Below, one piece after another: positions 47,397-61,710 of a DNA stretch of 64,000 nt. Origin of the DNA: Aldrovandia affinis (lineage: Eukaryota; Chordata; Actinopteri; Notacanthiformes; Halosauridae); assembly GCA_029706075.1 (NCBI GenBank), contig JAINUG010000305.1, positions 900,001 to 964,000 on the forward strand, in the 5' to 3' direction. Numbering within the stretch: position 1 is the first letter of the stretch; each line of letters opens with the position of its first letter. The position numbers and the translations under genes are program-made. Below the pieces are notes generated by a model. It did not search any database. It saw only the letters and a program-made list of their open reading frames with translations, and was not told where the DNA came from.

Positions 47397-49288
47397 CACT
47401 ATATGGCCAAAAGTCAGTGGACACCTGACCATCACACCTATATGAGCTTGTTGGACATCCCATTCTAAAACCATGGGCATTAATATGGAGTTGGACCCCC
47501 CTTTGCGGCTATGACAGCTGCCACTCTTCTGGGAAGGCTTTCCACAAGATTTTGGAGTGCGTCTGTGGGAATTTGTGCCCATTCAGCCAAAAGAGCATCT
47601 GTGAGGTCAGGCACTGATGTTGGACAAGAAGGCCTGGCTCGCAATCGGCGTTCTAATTCCTCCCAAAGGTGTTCAATGGGATTGAGGTCAGGGCTCTGTG
47701 CATGCCAATCGAGTTCCTCCACACCAAACTCGTCTAACCATGTCTTTATGGACCTCGCTTTGTGCACAGGGGCACAGTCATGCTGGAACAGCAAAGGGCC
47801 TTCCCCAAACTGTTGCCACAAAGTTGGAAGCGCCCAATTGGCTAAGATGTCTTCGTATCCTGTACCATTAAGAATACCCTTCACTGGAACTAAGGGGCCT
47901 ATCCCAAACCCTGAGAAACAGCCCCAGACCATTATCCCTCCTCCACCAAACTTTACAGTAGGCACTATGCATTCCGGAAGGTAGCGTTCTCCTGGCATCC
48001 ACCAAACCCAGATTCGTCCATCAGACTGCCAGATAGTGAAGTGTGATTCATCACTCCAAAGAACACGTTTCCACTGCTCCAGAGTCCAGCCGACGCTTGG
48101 CATTGCGCATGGTGATGTGAGGCTTGTGTGCAGCTGTTCGGCCATGGAAACCCATTCCATGAAGCTCCCGACACACAGTTCTTGTGCTGATGGTGCTTCC
48201 AGAGGCAGTTTGGTACTCTGTAGTGAGTGATGCCATCAGATCCCTGCAACTGTCTGGGCTACAACCTTCCTAGACACTCCCATGTCACCCCCCTGCTCAC
48301 TACCCTCCACTGGCTGCCTGTTATAGCTCGCATCAAATTCAAGACATTGGTCCTAGCATACCAGGCAGTCAAGGGATCAGCCCCAACATACCTCCTCAAG
48401 ATCTTCAAACCCTACACACCTGCCAGACCTCTCCGTTCTGCTACCTCAGGACGCCTAGCACCTCCCCCCCTCCGCACCTGCGCTTCCCGGTCACGTCTCC
48501 TGTCGGTTCTGGCTCCACGATGGTGGAATGACCTTCCTGTGGAAGTCAGAACAGCTGAGACCTGGCCACCTTCAAGCGACGACTGAAGACTCACCTCTTC
48601 AGGGTGCACCTCTCCCCGTAGTCCGGTTTTGTTAACTTAGGGACATAGTTGCTTAGTTTACATGTCTACTTGTTTATGTATTGTATTAGGCTTAGGCATT
48701 ATTTCCTGCATTGAGTGCTTTACTGCTACCTCTGAATTGTGGCTACAGATTTACCTACAGGGTCCTAGTTGAACTATGTGGTTGCTCCTAGCACCCAGGA
48801 ATTATACTTCCCACTAGGGTGGCTTTCAGCTAAACTGTTCTTGACTACGGTTAACACTTTGTTGTACGTCGCTCTTCTGCCAAATGCCTATAATGTAATG
48901 TAATGTAATGATAGGCGATTTTTACGCGATATGCGCTTCAGCACTCGTCGGCCCCGCTCTGTGAGTTTGTGTGGTCTACCACTTCGTGGCCAAGCTGTTG
49001 TTGCTCCTAGGCGCTTCCACTTCACAATAATAGCACTTACAGTTGACCGGGGCACATCTAGTAGGGCAGAAATTTCACGAACTGACTTGTGGCAAAGGTT
49101 GCATCCTATGACAGTGCCGTGTTTAAAGTCACTGAGCTCTTTACGAACCATTCTGAATTCTAAATGTTTGTCTGTGGAGATTGCATGGCTATGTGCTGGA
49201 TTTTATGCACCTGTTGGCAATGGGTGTGGCTGAAGCACCTGAACTCAATAATTAGTAGGGGTGTCCACTGACTTTTGGCCATATAGTG
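47397..49288 (-). mobile_element. Tc1-type transposon, both ends present, interrupted by a LINE
   Basis: Inverted ends cactatatggccaaaagtca + gtggacacc lie at both termini, flanked by TA target duplications (47395-47396 and 49289-49290). The minus-strand transposase has an N-terminal HTH part (48888-49151: VRKELSDFKHGTVIG, SVREISALLDVPRSTVS) and a catalytic part (47480-48160). The catalytic part has [18 protein letters not shown] and [13 protein letters not shown], giving DD34E spacing. A LINE fragment (48229-48911) splits the gene, and the part between (48051-48236) is in another frame. It cannot make its own transposase. Confidence 0.92.
48229..48911 (+). mobile_element. L2-type LINE 3' fragment inside the Tc1 element
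   Basis: The frame 48227-48586 reads HVTPLLTTLHWLPVIARIKF, then LVLAYQAVKGSAPTYL and WNDLPVEVRTAETW, the C-terminal signature of L2/Maui LINEs. A UTR of about 300 bp ends in an ATGTA-type repeat (aatgtaatgtaatgtaatg). It is 5'-truncated and inserted in the opposite orientation to the host transposase. Confidence 0.85.
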
Positions 49289-50796
49289 TAGGTTCATTCT
49301 AACCCTAACCCTAATGAAGTGGCCCCTGATGCAGGTTCATTCTTTTCTCTGAATTGAGCATGAGTATTCGCTATATAATGTTTTCATATGAACAATAAAT
49401 TGAAACATAATTTTCGTCTAGGCAGGAAATGAATTCAGTTATTTGTCCTCTGTTGACACTGCTTTGTCCACTGGGGGCTCGGAGGTCAAGAGGGTTTGGG
49501 AGCAGAGGAACACAGGCTGTCTGAACAGCCGCAGAGGTCTTTCACAGGATTACCCACATCCAGATGAGCCATGACCACCTCTCTCGGGCACTGTGTGAGA
49601 TCTTGAGGCTTTTCTGCTGGAGATCGCCCCCTCCTGCTTTGAGTCAGAGCGGCTGAAGTTCCGCAGGCATGCGTCTGGGAGCGAGGTGCCCGCCACGCCC
49701 GTGTGCTGAGCCTTGAGCAGCAGTAAGCTCCGTGTGGGCAGAAACCAGGCCGCCAGGCTGCTTGCTCACTCACAGCGCCCCCTATAGGACAGACCCTCTT
49801 ACTGTAGTTTACGGAAATAATTCCTTTCCCTGCACAAAACTGTGCTGTTTCTCCCTCTCTCTTTCTCTCACTCACTCACTCGCACACCCACAGAGACTGT
49901 AGACATATTTTATGTAAAAATGGCTCAATGTGTTTGAAACTTTAAAAATAATGTGTCTGTCCCACTGCCCCAGGGCATTGTGGGGGCATGTCACTCGGTT
50001 GCAGGTGAGTGAGTGTTTGGGCTTTATAAAGGAACGGGAGAGTCACAGAGAGCAGATCATACCTCTCATCTCTCACCGGGGGGGGGGGAGCAGAGAGTGG
50101 GGAAAATGGGTCAATCTCCCAGCGCTCTCAGCCAATCAGATGACTTTAAAAAGTGCTTATCGGTTCAGCACTTGGAGAAGATGGATTTTCTTGTTCCTGG
50201 ATCATTTGAGCACTGCGGTGTGGAGATGTCCGAGGGCGAGCCCTGTGCTGCTCGGGGAGCCAGCGCATGTCCAGGCTTTAACGTGGCGGAGTAACTGGGC
50301 TCTAGCCTTCTGGCTCAAGAGTCTCCCTCAGTCGGAGCGGTGCTAGCGCCCCCCTGCAAACCTGAGGCTTTCGACGGCACTGCACACAGTGCCCTTATTT
50401 TCCATCATGTGAGTTTGATGTTCTGAAGTGTTTTCCTGCTACAAGGAAAGAGTAATTCATGACTCCTGCTTTTATACAGAACAAGAGATCATAAGTGAAC
50501 AGAAGGAAATGATTAAGGAAATAAGAATAATGATCAAACTGAAGCTTTCTTCAATGAGACAGTGCGAAGGTCTGGATTAAATCAACACTTGTCCTCATCT
50601 TTGACTGACAAGTAAATGATTCACGGCTTGGTGTGTTAATTTTGGTATTTGCCAAACTAACCAAGCTGTGTTGGTGAGGAAAGAATGTAAGTTAAAGACA
50701 AATGTTGATAGAATCCTTTTATATGAAATGTCTTGTATTGAGAAATATTATTTTGTAAGAATGTATTGTGTGCTTTGTGGCTCGAGGGAAGAGTCT
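49289..50796. other. Stretch with no recognisable gene
   Basis: It includes a G-run near 50080-50089. No exon of the Gi-alpha gene was found here, though its first exon would be expected upstream of 52.66 kb. Confidence 0.4.
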
Positions 50797-50925
50797 GCAG
50801 TGCACCTGTGACTCAGACAGGAAGTGCACCTGTGACTCAGACAGGAAGTGCACCTGTGACTCAGACAGGAAGTGCACCTGTGACTCAGACAGGAAGTACA
50901 CCTGTGACTCAGACAGGAACAGATT
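50797..50925 (+). repeat. Minisatellite, 24-bp unit
   Basis: Five full copies and one partial copy of aagtgcacctgtgactcagacagg, nearly identical (one copy has gtacacc). Because 24 is a multiple of 3, several frames stay open, but there is no sign that they are coding. Confidence 0.9.
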
Positions 50926-51589
50926 CTCACCCGAGACTGAGGCAGATCAGCGGTGTGAGGGCCGCCAGCTTGGCTCCGCCCCACTCGTGACTTCATCACG
51001 AAGCCAGCGTGAGTGTCTGTGACGGGGGCAGGTCGGGCAAGCCTCCAGGAGACTGGCGTGGAGGCGCTGGGTCGCGATTCAGGGGCTGGGTTGAGCTTCC
51101 AAGACGGCCGCCAAAGAGTGAACCAGAATGCGCTGGAGATGCGAGTGCTGCTTTCGCTCCCCTGGTGGCCGGCCAGCGATGACCAGTCCCTTCCATTTCT
51201 AAATTCTAAAATCTGCATTCCTCCTTTGCTGGCTTAAAGGCATGGTTACTGCAGATAGGACTGTCCAGGTGTGTCTCAGGGGGCTTCAAATGGGCTTTCA
51301 TTTGCTTCCAAATTCTTAAGGAGCTGTGCATCACGTAATTGTTGTCATGCTGACTTCCTTCATTGCTCAATACACCACCAAGCAGGGACATCGTTGTCTG
51401 TTAGACATCCCATCCAGTATGATCAAATATTTAAGTGGACTAAAAAAGAAAGCTAATGATGAGGTTAAATACATTTAGAATAAGGAAGGAACTTTGGTTT
51501 ATCACAATAAGGATATTGCTAACACACTAAACAGTTACTTTGTTGACAGCTTTGCCAGAGAAGAGTATAGCAAAAGGAAAGAATATTCT

Positions 51590-52027
51590 GAAAGTTCAAA
51601 TATGGGCAACTAAATTGATACCTGGTATGAAAGGTAAAAGTTATGATGATAGACTTAAGGCGCTCAATCTATTCAAGCTTAGCAAATGGAGACTTTCTAG
51701 GAGATGGGGATTTGATTAAGGTTTTTAAATTCCTAAAAGGGCTAAACAAAGTGAACTACCAAAGATTTTTTAAGATAAGTTCGGTTAGCGGAACAGGTGG
51801 AAATGAGTTAAAGGCAAATTCCGCAAGGATATTAGGACGTTTTTCTTTACACAGAGAGTTGTCAGTGCCTGGAACAGATTGCCAGGTCGGGTAGTAGAGG
51901 CAGAAACACTTGGGCTATTCAAGTCCAGGCTAGATGCAGTACTAGATACTCTTTAGATTAGGACATGACGAGCCTAGATGGGCTGAACGGCCCGTTCTCC
52001 TCATTATGTATTCTTATGTTCTTATGA
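51590..52027 (+). pseudogene. CR1-like LINE 3' end
   Basis: Frames here read LANGDFLGDGDLIKVFKFLK then GLNKVNYQRFF and RFSLHRELSVPGTDCQ, like the C-terminal end of CR1-type LINE ORF2. The tail gatgggctgaacggcccgtt, tcctcattatgtattc and a TTATG repeat follow. A short copy of the same tail is at 56918. Confidence 0.75.
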
Positions 52028-52661
52028 TTAGCAAAGCCCCCTACGTCGTAAAGGCTGTTTTCCCCTTGAGCTGGACGCATTAACACATTCATTATGTCAT
52101 TGTCCTCCTGCCGCCTCTCCTCTGCTTTAGGGATTTTTCTCCTGTGTTTGTAACCTCCCAGTCTGCCCTGCGTGTACACTCCTGCATTACGCTCTGTTAG
52201 TGGTGCGCAGCAGAGCAGCACTGGCCTTTGTATTGAGAGGATGATGGCTGCCTTATGCTTTAAAAAAAATCTAAAAACAAACAGCTGAGTTAAAATGGAC
52301 ATAAAATTGGCGGGCGTAATGACACATAACATTTTTGTGTAATGATAAGAGCTTTTCCTCAGTGTGGAGACCCCAGGGTTGTGTCGGGCCTGACAGGAGA
52401 AGTGCTCTTGGTGGCGGTTCGGTGTTCTCTGACCCCTCGATACTCTCAGGAGGGGTAACCTGCTCCAGGCCCTGCAGTCACAGTGTCAGACACTGAGCGA
52501 GAGAGACACACAGATGCTCTGCCCAGGTGAAGGAGTCACCTGGACGTGCCAGAGGAACCCCCCTCCCGCCCTCAGACATGGGCAGTAGCCCGGCTGCAGC
52601 CCCCTGCCCCCCCGTGGAGTGTATTTTAACCCCTCCCTCTCTCTGTCTGTTTCTCCTGCAG

Positions 52662-55437
<2,776 letters not shown>

Positions 55438-55439
55438 GT

Positions 55440-55512
<73 letters not shown>

Positions 55513-55530
55513 AGTATGTGTGCGTGCGTG

Positions 55531-55578
<48 letters not shown>

Positions 55579-55582
55579 TGTG

Positions 55583-55656
<74 letters not shown>

Positions 55657-55693
55657 AGTATGTGTGCGTGCGTGCGTGCGTGCGTGCGAGTGT
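55440..55693 (+). repeat. (TG)n / (TGCG)n microsatellite
   Basis: It starts two bases after the exon 3 border of the Gi-alpha gene, at the donor itself (gtacgtgtgtg). It is about 250 bp with blocks of tgcg and single agag breaks. Confidence 0.95.
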
Positions 55694-55764
55694 GGTGGCT
55701 TTAAAAAAATATATATATGAGACTAGAGCACAGCGACAACAGGCAATGTGGCTTTTAAAATATA

Positions 55765-55960
55765 TATATATTTGTTTCAGATTTTTTTCCCTTTTTTCTC
55801 ACAATTTAGAGGCCAACTTATACCCTCTATTTTATTTCTATTTGCTCTCCTCCCCACACGAGGCAAGCTAATTCTCCGAGGGCAGTGAACTGTCTGGTAG
55901 AGACGGGTTTCGAACCGTGTCCCTGATAGGCAGCGCACACCAGTACAGGACCATTCTGCA
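55765..55960 (-). repeat. Degenerate SINE-B-like remnant
   Basis: The 3' end words (ttgtttcagattttttt, tttctcacaatttagaggcc) resemble the tail of SINE family B. gggtttcgaaccgtgtccct lies further in. Strongly diverged. Confidence 0.4.
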
Positions 55961-58674
55961 CGGGGAGGGCGAGGCAAGGCGAGCGGCCGCGGGGAATAAA
56001 TAAACCTCTTAAACATGAGCAGCGGCGTCCTGGGTGAGCACCTTGAGGAAGAGACTCGGAGTCGCAGCGCTTCCAGCAGCTGATACAAGATTTAGGCCTG
56101 GCAGCAGGTGCCAGCCAACCATTAATGGAAAGGGAAGGGGAGTGGGGGGGGCACAGGGTGAGGAGAGACAGCTGCCTCAGGCTCGAGGGATGCAGTACGT
56201 CTGTAGAGACACAGACCACTACACACGCGGACGCTCCCTCTGCTCTACGATGTGGGGCCCTAAAGCAGGAGGGGAGGGGCGTGTGAGGATGAGTATTCTT
56301 CATGATGGATTCCCCACTGAAGACACAGAACCGCACCCATAATATCTCGTATATCATCACATAATAGAGAGACCTTTATCGCAGTCCGTGGGTGGGAGCA
56401 CAAACTGACAAACCGTTCACTAGCCATATATTTAGCTCTTATTTCTGCCTGTAATAGTTCAGATGTCTATTTGCACCAATGCCAAGATGCCTGGCTTCTT
56501 CACTTTCTCGTCATCAAGGTAAGAATAAAACATAAAGTAAAACAGAGTTAGAGAGGAGTAAGATGGCAGCGTTTCGCTCTCAGCAGGATGGTGACGACTC
56601 AGGGACGGTAGCCCTCTCTGTGGCTGCTGTGGGCTTTTACCTCACTCAGTGGACTTTAGAAAATGGACGTTTGGGAACGAGCTGTTTGAGCGTACCAAGA
56701 ACGCACCAACTAGGTAGCCTTTCAAAAAGCAGCATCCAATCAAACTGTTTCCCTGGGTATAATATGTTAATATGTTGTTTTTGTTAGAAAACTACTCTAG
56801 TTCCCTTCAGGTAAACAGAGCGGAAAACCAGGCCTTCAAGATGAAAACCACTTCACTCATTCTGTTCATGTTGGACGTTCACTATAAACGTATTGCAACA
56901 GTCTTTGAGATGTAGTACACTACTAGAGGCAGTACTGGATACTCTTTAGAGTAGAACATGATGAGCCTAGATGGGCTGAACGGTCCGTTCTCCTCATTAT
57001 GTATTCTTATGTTCTTTTGTTCTTCCCTGTTTTGGTGGGTGCACCAGGGGCTGCAGAAGCAGTGAGTCAGTGTCCCACCGAACACAAGCGCCCTGTCAGC
57101 AGTAACGTCGCTCTGTGACCGCGATGTTCGATGAACCCCTGGTCATTTATCAATGTTCCGCAGCGTTATTCTCACCTCCAGAGCAGCGCAGGTTCTGCAC
57201 ACGCCCTTAAAGAGCTGAAAATGGGGTGGGCCGCACGCCACGGCAGCCCTCCTCTGTGCGCCGCACGCTACACTGACTTAATGGCCAGAGCCACACTTTC
57301 ATTACAGTCTCACACCGGAAGCATTATTGATAGATCGATGTAAGCTTGTTATAATGGGCTTCGTCTTTGCAAGCCACCTTGAAATAAAACGCTCTGCACT
57401 CAGTGTTCAGCTCCTTGCTGCTGTTGCTTTTGTTGCTGCAGAAGCATACTTTCATAAATCAGTCTAGGTTTTGTTCTTATATACAGGGCAGTGCCAGAGT
57501 TTAGTACACATATACAGTGTGTGTGTGTGTGTGTCTGAGAGAGAGAGACAGAGAGGGAGAGGGAGACATTGTATGACTATGAGGGCATGGAGTTGAACAT
57601 TCAGCAGCAGTTGGATGGAAACCGGGAGTTGTGTGGATGTTGCGGCGGACTCGTGTGGGAAGTAAGTAGAGGGTGTGATTGGCCACTAAATTGGGAGAAA
57701 AAGAGGGAAAATATCTGAAACAATTATTCTTTTTTTATTAAACGTGGTGGGGAATGCAGTCACTGGAGGAGGGGGGGTCCTATTCCCCTTGAGCTGAAAC
57801 ATTAAAGGAACGCAGGAGAGAGGAAGGAGAATCAGTGCAGTGGCTGGGGAGATGGGTTGGAGGAAGAACGTTCCCTCCTTACCTTGGGAGCAGGGCCTCA
57901 CACAGGCTGTGGAGAGCATCTATAAATATGGGCAGGAGGTGAGCTCCTGTCTGTCTGTTTCTCTCCTCACTGGAGGCCAGAACCCAGGGGCCTGATACAC
58001 AGCTGCTCCAACAGCACCCAGTAACATCCCCCACTGCTGTGCTTTAGTCAAACTGTTCAAATCACATCCACTTCAAACTGCTTCAGACTTACAGTGCTGC
58101 AGTTGAGAAAAGGGCTTTGTGGTAAGCTGGCTGACAGCATTGTAGTTCACAGAATGGGTGTGGACTAAACAGTGCACTATGTAATTACCAGGGAAATGTT
58201 GGGGAAAAAGCCGTGGGTTTATTTAGACGGCGGTGTTGCGATCATGCTGTTACCCTCATTACTAACGCCCTTGTCTCCACCCTCCATCTCTAGAGCTTCT
58301 GGAAAGGGAGTTTACAGTTTGTGAGATTGGTTTTCTGCAGTCTGATTGATTCTAACAGGCTTTATCCAGCATTATATTATAGGTCAATGAGTTGGCTTGA
58401 ATTCGCCCCGTCCAGTTTGAGCCCCTCCTAAATGAGATCTTGATTTATGTGAAAATTGATCATTTATTTAGTAGAAAAGCACATCGATGGAAGAGCAATG
58501 ATATTTATAAATTAAACTATTTGTGGGTTGCAATTGGCATTTTTTATTGCGCTCTCCAAGGTCCTAGCGGGCAAACCTTTACATATATTTTCCAGGAGAG
58601 AGAGAAGAAATGTAACAAACAAAACAATGTGGATTGTGTAACCTGTTCTTCTTTCGGTGTTAATATTCTATTAT
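55961..58674. other. Stretch without a recognised exon
   Basis: It includes a short CR1-like tail at 56918-57025 (tagatgggctgaacggtccg, ttatg end) and a (GT)n/(GA)n patch at about 57518-57566. Exon 4 of the Gi-alpha gene was looked for and not found. Confidence 0.45.
56918..57025 (+). repeat. CR1-like LINE tail
   Basis: It matches the 3' end at 51925-52027 (cagtactggatactctttag, gatgggctgaacgg.ccgtt, tcctcattatgtattctta). Confidence 0.75.
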
Positions 58675-61226
58675 AGCATGGTTCTGTGTGGCTCAGTAGG
58701 TGGAGTATGGTTCTGTGTGGCTCAGTAGCTAGAGCGTGGTTCTGTGTGGCTCAGTGGGTAGAGTGTGGTTCTGTGTGGCTCAGTAGGTAGAGTGTGGTTC
58801 TGTGTGGCTCAGTAGGTAGAGCATGGTTCTGTGTGTCTCAGTAGGTAGAGCATGGTTCTGTGTGTCTCAGTAGGTAGAGCATGGTTCTGTGTGTCTCAGT
58901 AGGTAGAGCATGGTTCTGTGTGGCTCAGTAGGTAGAGCATGGTTCTGTGTGGCTCAGTAGGTAGAGCGTGGTTCTGTGTGGCTCAGTAGGTGGAGTATGG
59001 TTCTGTCTGGCTCAGTAGGTAGAGCGTGGTTCTGTGTGGCTCAGTAGGTAGAGCATGGTTCTGTGTGGCTCAGTAGGTAGAGTGTGGTTCTGTGTGTCTC
59101 AGTAGGTAGAGTGTGGTTCTGGTTCTAGAGCATGGTAGGTAGAGCATGGTTCTGTGTGTCTCAGTAGGTAGAGCGTGGTTCTGTGTGTGTCTCAGTAGGT
59201 AGAGTGTGGTTCTGTGTGTTTCAGTAGGTAGAGCGTGGTTTTGTGTGTCTCAGTAGGTAGAGTGTGGTTCTGTGTGGCTCAGTAGGTAGAGCGTGGTTCT
59301 GTGTGGCTCAGTAGGTAGAGAGTGGTTCTGTGTGGCTCAGTAGGTAGAGCGTGGTTCTGTGTGGCTCAGTAGGTAGAGTGTGGTTCTGTGTGGCTCAGTA
59401 GGTAGAGCATGGTTCTGTGTGGCTCAGTAGGTAGAGCGTGGTTCTGTGTGGCTCAGTAGGTAGAGTATGGTTCTGTGTGGCTCAGTAGGTAGAGCGTGGT
59501 TCTGTGTGGCTCAGTAGGTAGAGCATGGTTCTGTGTGGCTCAGTAGGTAGAGTGTGGTTCTGTGTCTCAGTAGGTAGAGCATGGTTCTGTTCTCAGTAGG
59601 TAGAGCATGGTTCTGTGTGTCTCAGTAGGTAGAGCGTGGTTCTGTGTGTCTCAGTAGGTAGAGCGTGGTTCTGTGTGTCTCAGTAGGTAGAGTGTGGTTC
59701 TGTGTGGCTCAGTAGAGGTAGTGGTTCTATGTGCTCAGTTACTGAAAATGTTCTGTGTGCTCAGTAGGTAGCGTGGTGGTTCTGTGTGGCTCAGTAGGTA
59801 GAGTGTGGTTCTGTTCTGTGGCTCAGTAGGTAGAGTGTGGTTCTGTGTGGCTCAGTAGGTAGGCGTGGTTCTGTGTGGCTCAGTAGGTAGAGCGTGGTTC
59901 TGTGGCTCAGTAGGTAGAGCGTGGTTCTGTGTGGCTCAGTAGGTAGAGCAGTGGTTCTGTGTGGCTGTGTGGCATGGTTCTGTGTGTCTCAGTAGGTAGA
60001 GCGTGGTTCTGTGTGGCTCAGTAGGTAGAGTGGTTCTGTGTCTCAGTAGGTGTGGTTCTGTGTGTCTCAGTAGGTAGAGCATGGTTCTGTGTGTCTCAGT
60101 AGGTAGAGAGCAATGATATTGGTTCTGTTCTGTGTCTCAGTAGGTAGAGTTCTGTGGTTCTGTGTGGCTCAGTAGGTAGAGCGTGGTTCTGTGTGGCTCA
60201 GTAGGTAGAGCGTGGTTCTGTGTGGCTCAGTAGGTAGTGGTTCTGTGTGGTTCGTGGTTCTGTGTGGCTCAGTAGTAGAGAGTGGTTCTGTGTGGCTCAG
60301 TAGGTAGAGCATGGTTCTGTGTATCTCAGTAGGTAGAGCATGGTTCTGTGTGGCTCAGTAGGTAGAGCATGGTTCTGTGTGGCTCAGTAGGTAGAGCATG
60401 GTTCTGTGTGGCTCAGTAGGTAGAGCATGGTTCTGTGTGGCTCAGTAGGTAGAGCATGGTTCTGTGTGGCTCAGTAGGTAGAGCATGGTTCTGTGTGGCT
60501 CAGTAGGTAGAGCATGGTTCTGTGTGGCTCAGTAGGTAGAGCATGGTTCTGGTTCTGTGTGGCTCAGTAGGTAGAGCATGGTTCTGTGTGTCTCAGTAGG
60601 TAGAGCATGGTTCTGTGTGGCTCAGTAGGTAGAGCGTGGTTCTGTGTGGCTCAGTAGGTAGAGTGTGGTTCTGTGTGGCTCAGCAGGTAGAGCGTGGTTC
60701 TGTGTGGCTCAGTAGGTGGAGTATGGTTCTGTGTGGCTCAGTAGGTAGAGCGTGGTTCTGTGTGGCTCAGTAGGTAGAGCATGGTTCTGTGTGGCTCAGT
60801 AGGTAGAGCGTGGTTCTGTGTGTCTCAGTAGGTAGAGCGTGGTTCTGTGTGGCTCAGTAGGTAGAGCGTGGTTCTGTGTGGCTCAGTAGGTAGAGCGTGG
60901 TTCTGTGTGGCTCAGTAGGTAGAGCGTGGTTCTGTGTGTCTCAGTAGGTAGAGCGTGGTTCTGTGTGTCTCAGTAGGTAGAGTGGTTCTGTGTGGCTCAG
61001 TAGGTAGAGCGTGGTTCTGTGTGGCTCAGTAGGTAGAGCGTGGTTCTGTGTGGCTCAGTAGGTAGAGCGTGGTTCTGTGTGGCTCAGTAGGTAGAGCGTG
61101 GTTCTGTGTGGCTCAGTAGGTAGAGCGTGGTTCTGTGTGGCTCAGTAGGTAGAGCATGGCGTTGGCAACGTTTAGGTTGTGGGTTTTATTCCCACTGGGA
61201 CCACATATACTGAAAAATGGATGCAT
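58675..61226 (+). repeat. SINE-head satellite, array 3, ending in a SINE body
   Basis: About 85 copies of the 29-bp SINE-A head unit (58675-61158). The last unit continues as ggcgttggcaacgtttaggt, tgtgggttttattcccactg, ggaccacatatactgaaaaa, which is the SINE's own anticodon arm, B box and body. In this final copy the B box is altered (gggttttattccc against gggttcgattccc). The middle of the array (59700-60250) has many irregular units, while the last 900 bp are very regular. Confidence 0.93.
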
Positions 61227-61507
61227 TTGGTTGCGTAATTACAACCTCTCTTAGTAAATTGATCATCGATCTGTTGGCATCTGCGACAGTGAAAGAGCCG
61301 CGGTATAGCCGCTATTTCTGTCTTATTCCAGTCACTGCCCTCCCTCTCGTTTCCAGGGTTACGAGCCCTCTCTCACGGAAGCAGCTGATTGCCGTCTGTA
61401 AGTCACGTCACACGTTAAAAGAGAATGTCACTCAGTCCGTGCAGCCTGAAGGCCGTTTGTGTGCATCTCACCTGCGTTCTAGCCCAGCACCTTAGTGACT
61501 GCTTCAC
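61227..61507. other. Stretch with no recognisable gene
   Basis: A 92-codon open frame crosses it but shows no known domain. Confidence 0.4.
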
Positions 61508-61647
61508 CCGCGACAAAGCAGCCAATCGCTGGGCTGTGTGACCTGCGACGAAGCAGCCAATCGCTGGGCTGTGTGACCTGCGACAAAGCAGCCAATCGCT
61601 GGGCTGTATGACCCGGGACAAGGCAGCCAATCGCTGGGCTGTGTGAA
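61508..61647 (+). repeat. 35-bp repeat, four copies, each with a CCAAT box
   Basis: The unit is gcgacaaagcagccaatcgc + tgggctgtgtgacct. All four keep agccaatcgctgggctgt. CCAAT is the NF-Y core, but no gene start was found next to it. Confidence 0.9.
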
Positions 61648-61710
61648 TAAAGGGAGCAGATGTGCCACCCTGCCCCCGTCCCCCGCCCTGTGCAGCCCGG
61701 CGCCACGCCC

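Noticed and set aside
48227-48586. A separate host gene with HWLPVIARIKFK
   Set aside because: This is the C-terminal signature of an L2-type LINE, and it is followed by a LINE tail inside a Tc1 element.
50748-51218. Frame with repeated CTCDSDRK or SCLSHRCT
   Set aside because: The 24-bp minisatellite keeps all frames open. No domain, splice signal or conserved flank supports a protein.
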